From NCBI GenBank assembly GCA_005776945.1, contig SXOB01000053.1:1-64000 (forward strand): a DNA stretch of 64,000 nt. Reading direction: 5' to 3'. Position 1 is the stretch's first letter; the number at the start of each line of letters is the position of its first letter. This stretch comes from Pseudomonadota bacterium (GTDB lineage: Bacteria; Myxococcota_A; UBA796; GCA-2862545). This document shows positions 15,458 through 23,980 of this stretch, piece by piece. Both the position numbers and the translations under genes were made by a program. The notes under the pieces were generated by a model, which was not told the origin of the DNA, made no database searches, and saw nothing but the letters and a program-made list of their open reading frames with translations.

Positions 15458-16968
15458 GCGGCGTCGTCGCCGCTGGACATCCCGCCACCGCGCAGGCCGC
15501 CGCCGATGTCCTGAGCGCAGGAGGCAACGCGGTCGATGCCGTCGTCGCTGGCGTCGCAACGTCGTTCATCGCCGAACCCTGCCTGACGAGCGCAGGTGGG
15601 GGTGGCGTGCTGCTTTGTGGCGCGCCTGGCCGCTGGCGGGTCCTCGACGCCTTCTCAGCCGTTCCAGGGGCAGGCCTCCATGCTGCCACTCAACTCGACT
15701 TTCAGGCGGTCGAGGTCGATTTCGGCGTCACCCGCCAGTCCTTTTTCGTTGGGCGCGGCAGCGTCGCAATCCCCGGCCTCCTTCCCGGCCTGGTGACCGC
15801 ATGGCGCACCGAGGGCCATCTGCCGCTCGCCCGGGTACTCGCGCCCGCCATCGAGGCCGCCCGCAAAGGCGTTGCGCTCACGGAAGCCATTTCCCGCATG
15901 CTCGCCGTGATCGCGCCGATCGCGGACTGGTCGCCGGGCACCCGCCGCATGTTCGGGTACGCGGGCGGCCCGCCCCAGGTGGGCACCCTGCTCGACAATC
16001 CTGGCCTGGCCGACCTGTTGGTGCGCCTCGCGGCCGACCCCGAAGGCACCCTCGTGGGCCCCTGGCGCGAAGCCATCCTCGCGACGGCCGGCGCAGCCGC
16101 TGGTGGCCTCGTCACCGACCACGACCTCCGCACCTGGCGCCCCGTTTGGCACGCAGCGCTCGAAGTCCCCTGGGGCAACACCACCGTCGTCACAGTCCCC
16201 TCCCCGCTTCCGTGCGGGTCCCTCGTCCTGACCGCCCTCATGGCCCTTCGCGGGCTGGGCTGGCACGGGGCGGCACCCGGCAGCACCGAGCAACTGGTCG
16301 CCGAAGTGGCAGCGCTCAACGCCCAGGCGGGCGCGCGAAGCTCGGGTAGGCTGGACGCCTGGCGCGACCCGGACCTCCTGGCCATGCTCGCCGCCCTGCC
16401 CCATCGTCCCGAGCCGCGGATTGCCGGCAATACGACCCACATTTCCGTCGTCGACAGCGACGGGCAGTTCGCGGCGATGACGACGTCCAACGGCGAGGGC
16501 TGCGGCCACGTTCTGCCAGATTGGGGTGTCCACCTCAACAATTTCCTGGGTGAGGAAGACATCAACCCCGAAGGCTTCCATCGCGCTGCACCGGGCTCCT
16601 TGTTGCCGACGATGATGGGCCCTACGGCCTGGATACGCGGGGACGCGACCACGATCTTGGGCTCTGGCGGTTCCAAACGAATTCGCAGCGCCATCGCCCA
16701 GGTACTCATGCGGCTCGCCGAAGGACATCGCTTGACCGACGCCGTCGCCGCCCCCCGAGCCCACGTCGACGCGGGGCACATTTTCTATGAGGCACCGGGG
16801 CGGACCCCCATCCAGCAAGACTGGCTGGCGGCCCGCGCCCCCCACGCCACCCGCTTCGACGCCCCGTCGATGTACTTCGGGGGTGTTCACGCGGTTGAGC
16901 GCTCCGGCGGCGGATCCTTGGGAGCCGCGGATGCCCGCCGCGGCGCCGCGGTGGTGGTGGTCCCATGA
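15454..16968 (+). CDS. Gamma-glutamyltransferase family protein, probable CTG start
   Basis: A 504-aa Ntn-hydrolase. The N-terminal family block is intact (GVVAAGHPATAQAAADVL, then AGGNAVDAVVAG), and the autoprocessing site NTTHISVVDSDG, with the nucleophile Thr, is at about residue 327. No ATG, GTG or TTG lies between the previous gene and this conserved start. CTG 15454 overlaps the upstream TGA and has GGAG eight bases before it, giving MSGVVAAGHP, as in other GGT-like proteins of this branch. No signal peptide, so probably cytoplasmic, unlike classic periplasmic Ggt. It may hydrolyse glutathione-like gamma-glutamyl compounds or act as an acylase. Ends with an ATGA overlap to the arylsulfotransferase. 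Confidence 0.85.
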   Translation: MSGVVAAGHPATAQAAADVLSAGGNAVDAVVAGVATSFIAEPCLTSAGGGGVLLCGAPGRWRVLDAFSAVPGAGLHAATQLDFQAVEVDFGVTRQSFFVGRGSVAIPGLLPGLVTAWRTEGHLPLARVLAPAIEAARKGVALTEAISRMLAVIAPIADWSPGTRRMFGYAGGPPQVGTLLDNPGLADLLVRLAADPEGTLVGPWREAILATAGAAAGGLVTDHDLRTWRPVWHAALEVPWGNTTVVTVPSPLPCGSLVLTALMALRGLGWHGAAPGSTEQLVAEVAALNAQAGARSSGRLDAWRDPDLLAMLAALPHRPEPRIAGNTTHISVVDSDGQFAAMTTSNGEGCGHVLPDWGVHLNNFLGEEDINPEGFHRAAPGSLLPTMMGPTAWIRGDATTILGSGGSKRIRSAIAQVLMRLAEGHRLTDAVAAPRAHVDAGHIFYEAPGRTPIQQDWLAARAPHATRFDAPSMYFGGVHAVERSGGGSLGAADARRGAAVVVVP

Positions 16969-18548
16969 TGTTGCTCGCGCTCGCGTGCACGCCCGCGACC
17001 GATTCCGGGACGACTGGGGTAGGTCACGACTTCCTGACGCCGCCGACGCTCGTCGAGGCCGATCCACGCGCCCCGTTGACTGGGCTGTTGCGCGCTGAAT
17101 TGACAGCGCCCGGGCAGCTTGTGGTCACGCTCCGAGAAGTTGGTCAACCCGAAATCGAAATCGCCTTCGCTGCGGTCGCCGCGTTTCACGAGGTGCCGAT
17201 CGCGCTGCTCCGCGCAGATCGCAGCACGGAGATCGAGGTGGTCCCCCACTTCGAGGACGGCACTGTCGGGAAGCCGGCCGTCCTCAGCCACACCACGCCG
17301 CCCCTCCCCGGGGAGGCCCCGGACGTGGCCATCTCGCTCCACGTGACGGAGGCGAGGTCCGACGGCTTCACACTGATCGGCGCCGGACGCGCAGGGACCT
17401 TTCCCGGCGCCGAGATGTTGCTGCTGATCGACGCCTTTGGCGAAATCGTCTGGATGCGGACCTTCGACGAAGACGTGATGGACGCCGTGCCAACCGGGGA
17501 TGGCGAGTTCTTCGGACTACGTACGGGAACGGTCGCGCGCTGGGACCTCGCCGGTCGCGAAGTGGCCGCGTGGACGTCGGCCGACCGGGGCAGCCTCGGC
17601 ACCGCCGTAGTCGCCGATCAAGACCTCCACGACAGCGTTGCCCTGCTCGACGATGGCACGGCCGTCGCGCTGAGCACGAAGCACGTCGACGTCCCGTCGT
17701 TGCCCACCTCCTACGATGACCCCGGCATCCGCGCCGGCGGCATCGTCGCCGACGACATCCTCGTCGCCTTCGACATGTCTGGCGTCACCGTCGGCGAGTG
17801 GTCCGTCCTCGATGCACTGACACCGTACCGAATCGGCTACGACAGCCTGTTTGTCCGGGACGACGGGACCTACGACTGGGGTCGTGCCAACGCCGTCGAC
17901 GTACACGACGCCGACGGGGGCTGGCTTGTCAGCGTCCGCCACCAAGATGCGGTCGTCGAAATCGACCCCGTCACGCGGGCCGCAAATTGGATTCTCGCAC
18001 CGCCCGAAAATTGGCCAGACGACCTCGATGCCCTGCGCCTTCAGCCCCTCGACCCATCCTTCGAGTGGCCCTACCACCCTCATGGCGCACGATGGGCAGA
18101 CAGCGGACAACTCCTGGTTTTCGACAACGGAAATCGGCGGGCAAGCCCTTGGACGGGTGAAGCGTCGGTCCCCGACGAGGACAACGCGAGCCGCGTCCTC
18201 GTGTTGGACGTCAACGAAGCGGCTGGCACCTTCAGCGTAGTCACAAGCTGGGACGCCCCTCCCCAAGGGAGTCTGTTCAGCCAGCGCGGCGGCAGCGTAG
18301 AACTGCTTGCGGACGGCCACCATGTCAGCACGTGGGGCAGCGTGTCTTGGCTCGGCGGCATTTCAAGCGTTGACGCCGGCTACGGCAAGGACGCCGTCAT
18401 CGTCAATGAAGTGGACGAAAACGGGACCGTCGTGTGGCAGATGGTCCTTTTCGAACCGGCAGAAGAATTCGTCGCGGGCTGGTCCGCGAATCGCTCGGTG
18501 CGCGTCGTCAATCCCTACGGCTCCCTCGCAACGCTCACCGTCCGCTGA
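16965..18548 (+). CDS. Arylsulfate sulfotransferase-like lipoprotein, copy 1 (active-site His replaced)
   Basis: A 527-aa predicted lipoprotein; ATG in the upstream stop; ultra-short signal MMLLALAC (Cys8). The propeller matches PF05935 arylsulfotransferases (PAPS-independent AssT): VSVRHQDAVVEIDPVTR corresponds to the Arg-containing strand and WPYHPHGARW to the strand bearing the sulfo-accepting His. The motif that reads HAN in E. coli AssT is RAN here (YDWGRANAVDV), so one catalytic His appears lost. LLVFDNGNRRASPW also matches. Probably located in the periplasm or outer membrane. It may have altered or no sulfotransfer activity. The paralogue at 23981 keeps HAN. Confidence 0.8.
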   Translation: MMLLALACTPATDSGTTGVGHDFLTPPTLVEADPRAPLTGLLRAELTAPGQLVVTLREVGQPEIEIAFAAVAAFHEVPIALLRADRSTEIEVVPHFEDGTVGKPAVLSHTTPPLPGEAPDVAISLHVTEARSDGFTLIGAGRAGTFPGAEMLLLIDAFGEIVWMRTFDEDVMDAVPTGDGEFFGLRTGTVARWDLAGREVAAWTSADRGSLGTAVVADQDLHDSVALLDDGTAVALSTKHVDVPSLPTSYDDPGIRAGGIVADDILVAFDMSGVTVGEWSVLDALTPYRIGYDSLFVRDDGTYDWGRANAVDVHDADGGWLVSVRHQDAVVEIDPVTRAANWILAPPENWPDDLDALRLQPLDPSFEWPYHPHGARWADSGQLLVFDNGNRRASPWTGEASVPDEDNASRVLVLDVNEAAGTFSVVTSWDAPPQGSLFSQRGGSVELLADGHHVSTWGSVSWLGGISSVDAGYGKDAVIVNEVDENGTVVWQMVLFEPAEEFVAGWSANRSVRVVNPYGSLATLTVR

Positions 18549-18562
18549 GCAAGGCGCCGATC

Positions 18563-19627
18563 TCAGTCCGGAATGAACGGACCCCAGAGCGTATCGTTGG
18601 GCCACCGGACCTTTCCAGGGGTGCCGACCCTGACCTCGATGGCCTCGCCGTACGTGCTCAGGAACACGCTGAGGTGGGACCATTCCCCGAGACCTGTGCC
18701 AAATCGGAGGGCAGGAACCGTCGTCGCCACATTATGGAAAACCTGGTCGATTTCTTGGGTCGTCGGATTGAACCGCCAAACGGAACCGTAAAAATCCGCG
18801 AGCAGCAAGTTTCCGCACCGATCGACCTGAATGCCGTCGATGATGCCCCAAGGCACGTCCGCGGGCATGGGGACGACCTCGGTGGGACCGTAGTCGCCAA
18901 CCGCGTGAATTGGAATTTTGAGGATCTCGGGGCCAATCATCGTGCCGACGTACAATGCGTCGTAGGTCTCATTGAAGGACAGACCGTCGGCACTGGGAAT
19001 GTCGCTGGCAAGGACCTGTATTTCCCCCGTCTTCCGGTCGATGCGATAGACGCTCGCGGCGTAGCTGTCGGTGACGAAGATACTGCCATCCGGCGCCACT
19101 TCGAGCCCATTTGGCCAGGTGATGTCCGTGGCGAGCACTTCGATTCCGCCCGTCTGGTAGTCGCGAATCACGACGCGGCTCTGGAGCCGGTCCGCAACGG
19201 CGAGGTCGCCGTCGGGCAGAAGTTCCAGACCCGTCGGATCCCCGAAGGACGTGCCCCAAAGTTGGCCATCCCCTTCGTAGGTGTACCGAATCAGGTTGCT
19301 CGACCAATCGGCCGCCAGGAGGAAGCCGTCCATGTCCAGCGCGATGTCCTCGTTCGAGCCCGTCCCCGACAGGGTTCCATGCTCAAACGGGCCCGGGTCC
19401 AGCGGCAGCGAACAGTCGAAGGCGAAATAGGGGAAACCCCCCCCGATCGATGGCGTGACGTCTGTGGTCCCTCCGCCGGATCCCGTCGTCCCCGTGTCGC
19501 CGGTCGTCAGAGTCACGTCTGTCGTCGTGCCGATGGGCGGCGGGTCGCTCTCCGCCGCCGGCGGCTCCGAAATCGTCACAGGACTCGCCCCACCACAGGC
19601 GAGAATCACCAGCCAAAGGGTCGCCAT
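18563..19627 (-). CDS. SMP-30/NHL-type beta-propeller lipoprotein, copy B
   Basis: A 354-aa paralogue of the protein at 11864-12919. Signal MATLWLVILAC (Cys11), then a long Thr/Gly/Asp linker (TTTDVTLTTGDTGTTG). Propeller strands are regular: PTGLELLPDGDLAVADR, WPNGLEVAPDGSIFVTDSY, GLSFNETYDALYVGT and GIQVDRCGNLLLADFYG. The start ATG shares one base with the stop of the upstream glycosyltransferase, so it is the last gene of the ffh-glycosyltransferase operon. Lactonase-like or purely binding role; substrate unknown. Confidence 0.8.
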   Translation of the reverse strand: MATLWLVILACGGASPVTISEPPAAESDPPPIGTTTDVTLTTGDTGTTGSGGGTTDVTPSIGGGFPYFAFDCSLPLDPGPFEHGTLSGTGSNEDIALDMDGFLLAADWSSNLIRYTYEGDGQLWGTSFGDPTGLELLPDGDLAVADRLQSRVVIRDYQTGGIEVLATDITWPNGLEVAPDGSIFVTDSYAASVYRIDRKTGEIQVLASDIPSADGLSFNETYDALYVGTMIGPEILKIPIHAVGDYGPTEVVPMPADVPWGIIDGIQVDRCGNLLLADFYGSVWRFNPTTQEIDQVFHNVATTVPALRFGTGLGEWSHLSVFLSTYGEAIEVRVGTPGKVRWPNDTLWGPFIPD

Positions 19628-20667
19628 CAGACCTCCCTGCGAGCTTCGTCTGGACCACGATAGACTGCCCGTCCAGGTGCTGCGTCAGGATTCCGTTCGG
19701 TCCCGTGGTCGGTCCGAAGCCACGCAACGGTCCGCAGACGCCCGTGCTGGCCGGCCGCCCAGGTGCGCGCTTCCCCCCCCCGCCCGCGGTGCCACCACTC
19801 CCGGAACGCGCGCACGCTCGCCTCGGCGTCTTCGGGAGAGGCCAGCACGAGGCCGGGGCCAACGGCCTCCGGGATGCCCCCGACGGCGCTGCCGACGGTA
19901 GCCAACCCCGCGGCGGCCCCCTCCACGAGGGCCAGGCCCAGGCCCTCGGTCCCCACGCCGTGGGGTCCTTGGCGCGCAAGCAGGAAGGCGGCGCTGCACG
20001 ACACGCGCAATGCAGCCAGTTCGGAGGGCCGTCGATGTCCAAAAAAGCGGACGTCGGCACCCATGGCTCGGGCTTGGGCCTCCCAGCCCGCGAGGGCCGG
20101 GCCGTCACCCACGACCCAACCCGTCTGCCCGGCCGCGGCACACATGGCCACGAATGCGTCGCCGCCCTTCAACGGGACCGCGCGACCCGCGAGGAGCCAG
20201 GGCCCATTCGGGTCGCCGCCCGGAACCGGGTCGACGGGGGCGGGAAGAACGCCGGCCGCCAATCCGCGTTTGGCAGCGCAGTCTGCGAGGTACCGGCTCA
20301 CCGCCCAGCAGCGGGCGCGTTGGACCACAGGCATCATCTCCGCGGACGGATTCGTCAGATCGGACCCATGAAACACGACGTCGACCGGAACGCCGCGCGC
20401 TACCGCCGGCCACGCCATCCGCCACGTGGTCGCCAAAACGCGGTCACAGCTCACGTCCCAAGCGCGCGCCCACGCCCACAGGCCACCCCATCGCCGAAAG
20501 CGAGGCCCCCAGGCCCCGCGAACGCCAGGTTCCAGACCGCCTCGCTCGCGAGCCACCACGACGACCTCGTCGCCGGCTTCGCAAAGGCCCCGCACCACCG
20601 ACGCCGTCCACACCGCCACCCCACCGGGCGACGGCAGGGCGTCGTCGGTCAGGACGAGCCAGCGCAT
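19627..20667 (-). CDS. Family 4 glycosyltransferase
   Basis: A 346-aa GT-B enzyme. The N-terminal MRWLVLTDDALPSPGGVAVWTASVVRGL segment has the glycine-rich acceptor loop; the C-terminal part has the EX7E-type donor site in GTEGLGLALVEGAAAG. Start ATG 20667 overlaps the end of the upstream GT9 gene by 19 bases; the longer frame from 20757 is shadow. Probably adds a sugar to a lipopolysaccharide-core-like acceptor, given the two GT9 genes upstream. The C-terminal ~30 residues are charged and unlike the family. Confidence 0.85.
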   Translation of the reverse strand: MRWLVLTDDALPSPGGVAVWTASVVRGLCEAGDEVVVVARERGGLEPGVRGAWGPRFRRWGGLWAWARAWDVSCDRVLATTWRMAWPAVARGVPVDVVFHGSDLTNPSAEMMPVVQRARCWAVSRYLADCAAKRGLAAGVLPAPVDPVPGGDPNGPWLLAGRAVPLKGGDAFVAMCAAAGQTGWVVGDGPALAGWEAQARAMGADVRFFGHRRPSELAALRVSCSAAFLLARQGPHGVGTEGLGLALVEGAAAGLATVGSAVGGIPEAVGPGLVLASPEDAEASVRAFREWWHRGRGGEARTWAAGQHGRLRTVAWLRTDHGTERNPDAAPGRAVYRGPDEARREV

Positions 20668-21530
20668 CGGTTCATGGCGTCGATGACGGCCTGGGGATCG
20701 TGATCTTGGCAGGCCAGCGTGCCCGTCTTGCACGTGGCCACCCGGTGGAGCGCACACGGTCGGCAGTGGACGGATCGCTCAATCACGGCCCCGGGGTACA
20801 CGGCAAAGCCGTCGCGGGGCGATGTGGGCCCGAACAGGGCGACGACCTTGGCTCCCGTCGCCCCCGCGAGGTGCATCCACCCCGAATCGTTGACGACGGC
20901 GACGCGCGTGCGCGCGAGCAGTTCCCACGCCCAGGAAAACCCATCTCCGGCCACGGCGCGGGCTCCGGGAACCGTGGCCGCGACCTGTTCGACGAGCACA
21001 CGTTCGCCAGCGCTGCCTACGACGACCACGGGGCCGTCCCATCCAGCCGCCACCATCGCGAAACCATTGGCGTGCCAACGCTTGGGGGCCCAAGACGCAC
21101 CCGGCGCCACGAGCAAGGTGTCTCGCGGCCGATCCGGCACGTCCAACCAGGGTCGCTCAGCGGGCTGAACACCTGCAGCTTCGCCGTACAATTCCGGCAC
21201 ACTTGGGCGACCCGGCCCAATTCCCCACATGACGGACAACCGGCGAAGCACAGGCCGTTTGCGGATTCGGCTCACGGGCCCGCGAAAGGACCGCAGGAGC
21301 CATCGCGAAGCCGGATTTCCCTGAAGGTCGACGATCCGGTCCACATCCCAGTCGGGAACCCCGTCGGGCCAGGGCAATACCCGGTCCACGCCGCGCATCT
21401 TGGCGGCCACTTCGGCATACCGGGGGTGGGTGACGACGGTCACCGCACCCGGCAGCGCATCCGTGATCGAGCCGACCAGGACGACGTCCCCCAGACTCGA
21501 CTTCCGCAGAATGGCCACGCGTTCGGCCAT
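20649..21530 (-). CDS. Glycosyltransferase family 9 (heptosyltransferase-like), copy 1
   Basis: A 293-aa enzyme of the WaaC/WaaF/WaaQ type. The start MAERVAILRKSSLGDVVLVGS is the family N-terminal beta-alpha motif. LLVAPGASWAPKRWHANGFA and VVNDSGWMHLAGATGAKVVALFGPTSP are the donor-binding segments. A Cys-rich stretch (HCRPCALHRVATCKTGTLAC) precedes the end, as in many heptosyltransferases. It transfers a heptose or related sugar from an ADP-sugar in LPS core assembly at the cytoplasmic membrane face. One base separates it from the stop of the upstream GT9 gene. Confidence 0.85.
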   Translation of the reverse strand: MAERVAILRKSSLGDVVLVGSITDALPGAVTVVTHPRYAEVAAKMRGVDRVLPWPDGVPDWDVDRIVDLQGNPASRWLLRSFRGPVSRIRKRPVLRRLSVMWGIGPGRPSVPELYGEAAGVQPAERPWLDVPDRPRDTLLVAPGASWAPKRWHANGFAMVAAGWDGPVVVVGSAGERVLVEQVAATVPGARAVAGDGFSWAWELLARTRVAVVNDSGWMHLAGATGAKVVALFGPTSPRDGFAVYPGAVIERSVHCRPCALHRVATCKTGTLACQDHDPQAVIDAMNRCAGSS

Positions 21531-21531
21531 T

Positions 21532-22434
21532 CTAGCGACCCGCCTCGGTGGGCTCCATCCGCCCTCCCCCTGCGTGGACTATCCGCCCTGGAACGGCGCG
21601 TTGGACAGCGGCCAAGACAGCGTCCACCTCGATGTCGTGGCAACCGAGGCCGACGCTGCACGAACGCTTCAGGCATGGCCGGCAAGGCGGTCCGACGCCG
21701 AACACGGGCACGGCCCCAAGCGGGCCCGTGGTTTCAGGAGACGTCGAGGTGAACACGACGACCGTGGGCACGCCGCAGGCGGCGGCAAAGTGGGCGGCGC
21801 CGGCGTCGTTGCTGAGGAACACCGTACATCGTTGCAGGGCGGCCGCGAAGGCCACGAGATCCGTCCCCACACAGCGCAGGGCCCGCGCCGGTGCCGTGAG
21901 CCGTTCGCCCTCCCCTGGCCCGGCGTAGGCGACAACCGGCCCCGCCCAACGCTCAGCCACCTCCGACAAGCGCCCCCACGCTCGAGTCGAGTCGCCCTTG
22001 ACCACAGGATTCAGCCCGAGGTGGCCTTCGGGCACATCGGGCCCCGTCTCGCCCGCGCGCAACGTAAAGGTCGGCGCCCCGACCGGCTCGGCTCCAAGCA
22101 CGCGCCCAAGCGCGGCCATCGCCTCCCGCCGGTGTCCGCGGGCATCCACGACGTCGGTGAGCAGGGGCCGGCGCAAGTCCGTCGGCCACCCGACACGGCG
22201 GGGGACCCCAATGGCCTCGAGGCCTGCGCGCAACGACGGGGCCAACAGAACCACGGCATCCACGCCGCCCCAGCGCCCAGGCTTCCCATAGGTCACGTCG
22301 AGGTCGCGGTAAATCGTGGGCAGGAATGCGGGTCCGCGAACTTCGACGGGTCCGAGCGTCGTCAGCCCACGAATCGTTGGCATCGCCATCAGCGCGTCGC
22401 CCAGGTGGTTGGGCGCCCGAACGCCGATGCGCAT
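21532..22434 (-). CDS. Glycosyltransferase family 9 (heptosyltransferase-like), copy 2
   Basis: A 300-aa GT9 enzyme starting MRIGVRAPNHLGDALMAMPTI, very close to the WaaF-type opening (PNWxGDxVM). Donor-side motif FLSNDAGAAHFAAACGVPTVVVFTSTSPE, then the Cys cluster CRPCLKRSCSVGLGC. It starts one base after the ffh stop, so ffh and the glycosyltransferases are co-transcribed. It differs enough from copy 1 to have a separate acceptor. Confidence 0.85.
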   Translation of the reverse strand: MRIGVRAPNHLGDALMAMPTIRGLTTLGPVEVRGPAFLPTIYRDLDVTYGKPGRWGGVDAVVLLAPSLRAGLEAIGVPRRVGWPTDLRRPLLTDVVDARGHRREAMAALGRVLGAEPVGAPTFTLRAGETGPDVPEGHLGLNPVVKGDSTRAWGRLSEVAERWAGPVVAYAGPGEGERLTAPARALRCVGTDLVAFAAALQRCTVFLSNDAGAAHFAAACGVPTVVVFTSTSPETTGPLGAVPVFGVGPPCRPCLKRSCSVGLGCHDIEVDAVLAAVQRAVPGRIVHAGGGRMEPTEAGR

Positions 22435-22435
22435 G

Positions 22436-23917
22436 TCAGCGCCGATTCTTCTTACGGGCTTTGCGGGCGTCTTTGGCCTTCTTTCGGCGCGCCTCCTTTT
22501 CGTCTTTGCCCATGATGGCCCGAGGCGCTTCCGCCGCAGCCGCGCCCGGCGGAATGCCCCGCGCCATCTGCTGCTGCAGCTTCAGCATCTTCGAGGGGTC
22601 CTTCATCAGCCCCCCCATCTCCCTCATCATCTTGCGGGCATCGAGAAAGCGCTTGTGCAGTTCCTGCACATTCTGCACAGACCGCCCACAGCCGCGAGCG
22701 ATGCGCACCATCCGGCCAGGGTTCAACACGTCCGGGCGGTGCCGCTCCTGGGGGGTCATCGAGTCGACGACCGTCATGACCCGATCCAACTCGCCATCGT
22801 CGAGGGCCGCCCCCGCCTGCTCGACGAGCTGCGACATGCCAGGCAGACGGCCGAGCAGGTCGCGGATCGAGCCCATCTTCTTGATCGTCCGCAGCTGCCC
22901 CACGAAGTCATCGTAGGAGAAGTCGCCGCGAAGCATCTTTTCGGCGTCGTTCTCTGCCTGTTTGGGGTCGACGTGCTTTTCGAAGTCGGCCATCAGGCCG
23001 ACGACGTCACCGAAGCCCAAGATCCGCTGAGCAAGTCCTTCGGGACGGAAGGCTTCGAGCTTGTCGAGCGACTCCCCCTGTCCGAGGAACAGGATCGGCT
23101 TGCCGGTGACGGCCTTGATCGACAAGGCCGCGCCACCGCGGGCGTCGCCGTCGAGCTTCGTCATCACGAAGCCCGTGAAGTCGAGCTGACGATCGAACTC
23201 GGCCGCAGTCGCCACAGCGTCCTGGCCGATCATGGCGTCGGTCACGAACAAGGTCTCGTGCGGGTCCACCGCGTTGCGGATCGACCGAACCTCTTCCATC
23301 AGCGGTCCATCGATCGCGAGGCGGCCCGCCGTGTCGATGATCACGACATCGCGACCCACGTTGCGCGCCTGCGCGACGCCCATGGTCGCCAACTGAAGCG
23401 CGTTCATGCCCTTGATCGAGAAAACCGGGACCTGGATTCGGCGGCCGAGAACGACGAGTTGGTCCGCGGCGGCCGGGCGATGCACGTCGGCGGCGACCAA
23501 CAGGGGCTTTCGGCCCTGGGAGGCCAACCATCGGGCGAGTTTGCCGGCCGTGGTCGTCTTGCCCGACCCTTGGAGGCCAACGAGCAAAATCACGGTCGGC
23601 TTTCCGTCCAGCCGCAGCGCCCGCCCCGAGGGGCCCATCAGCTCGACGAGCTCGTCGTAGCAGGCCTTGATGAACCAATCCTGAGGCGTCACCCGAAGGT
23701 CGGTCCCCCCCGGGCCCTTGATCGGGACGATCTCGCCAAGGCTCCTGACGCGCACGCGCTCAAGGAAATCCGCGACGACGCTCACGCCGACGTCGGCCTC
23801 CAACAAGCTCGCCCGCACCTCTCGGAGGGCTGGCTCGAGCGCAGCATCCGTGAGTTCTGCCTTTCCCTGAAGCGCGAGCCGGGCCGACCGGAACCCGCGG
23901 GAAACTACCTCGAACAT
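22436..23917 (-). CDS. ffh: Signal recognition particle GTPase Ffh
   Basis: Ffh binds signal sequences and 4.5S RNA and delivers nascent membrane proteins to FtsY. The 493-aa protein has the N domain (residues 1-90), G domain with GLQGSGKTTTAGKLAR (P-loop), DVHRPAAADQL, IIDTAGRL, TKLDGDARGG, and the Met-rich M domain (from about 330), including PGRMVRIARGCGRSVQNV, which binds the SRP RNA. The usual GSG in that helix is GCG here. The C terminus is extended by a strongly basic tail (KDEKEARRKKAKDARK...). No SRP RNA gene was recognised in the window. Divergent from the arylsulfotransferase at 23981. Confidence 0.97.
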   Translation of the reverse strand: MFEVVSRGFRSARLALQGKAELTDAALEPALREVRASLLEADVGVSVVADFLERVRVRSLGEIVPIKGPGGTDLRVTPQDWFIKACYDELVELMGPSGRALRLDGKPTVILLVGLQGSGKTTTAGKLARWLASQGRKPLLVAADVHRPAAADQLVVLGRRIQVPVFSIKGMNALQLATMGVAQARNVGRDVVIIDTAGRLAIDGPLMEEVRSIRNAVDPHETLFVTDAMIGQDAVATAAEFDRQLDFTGFVMTKLDGDARGGAALSIKAVTGKPILFLGQGESLDKLEAFRPEGLAQRILGFGDVVGLMADFEKHVDPKQAENDAEKMLRGDFSYDDFVGQLRTIKKMGSIRDLLGRLPGMSQLVEQAGAALDDGELDRVMTVVDSMTPQERHRPDVLNPGRMVRIARGCGRSVQNVQELHKRFLDARKMMREMGGLMKDPSKMLKLQQQMARGIPPGAAAAEAPRAIMGKDEKEARRKKAKDARKARKKNRR

Positions 23918-23980
23918 CCAGCCACCCGGGTCCGGCGCGCCTAACGCGCGTCCGCGGGACGACCGGCGTTAGCGAACGCC

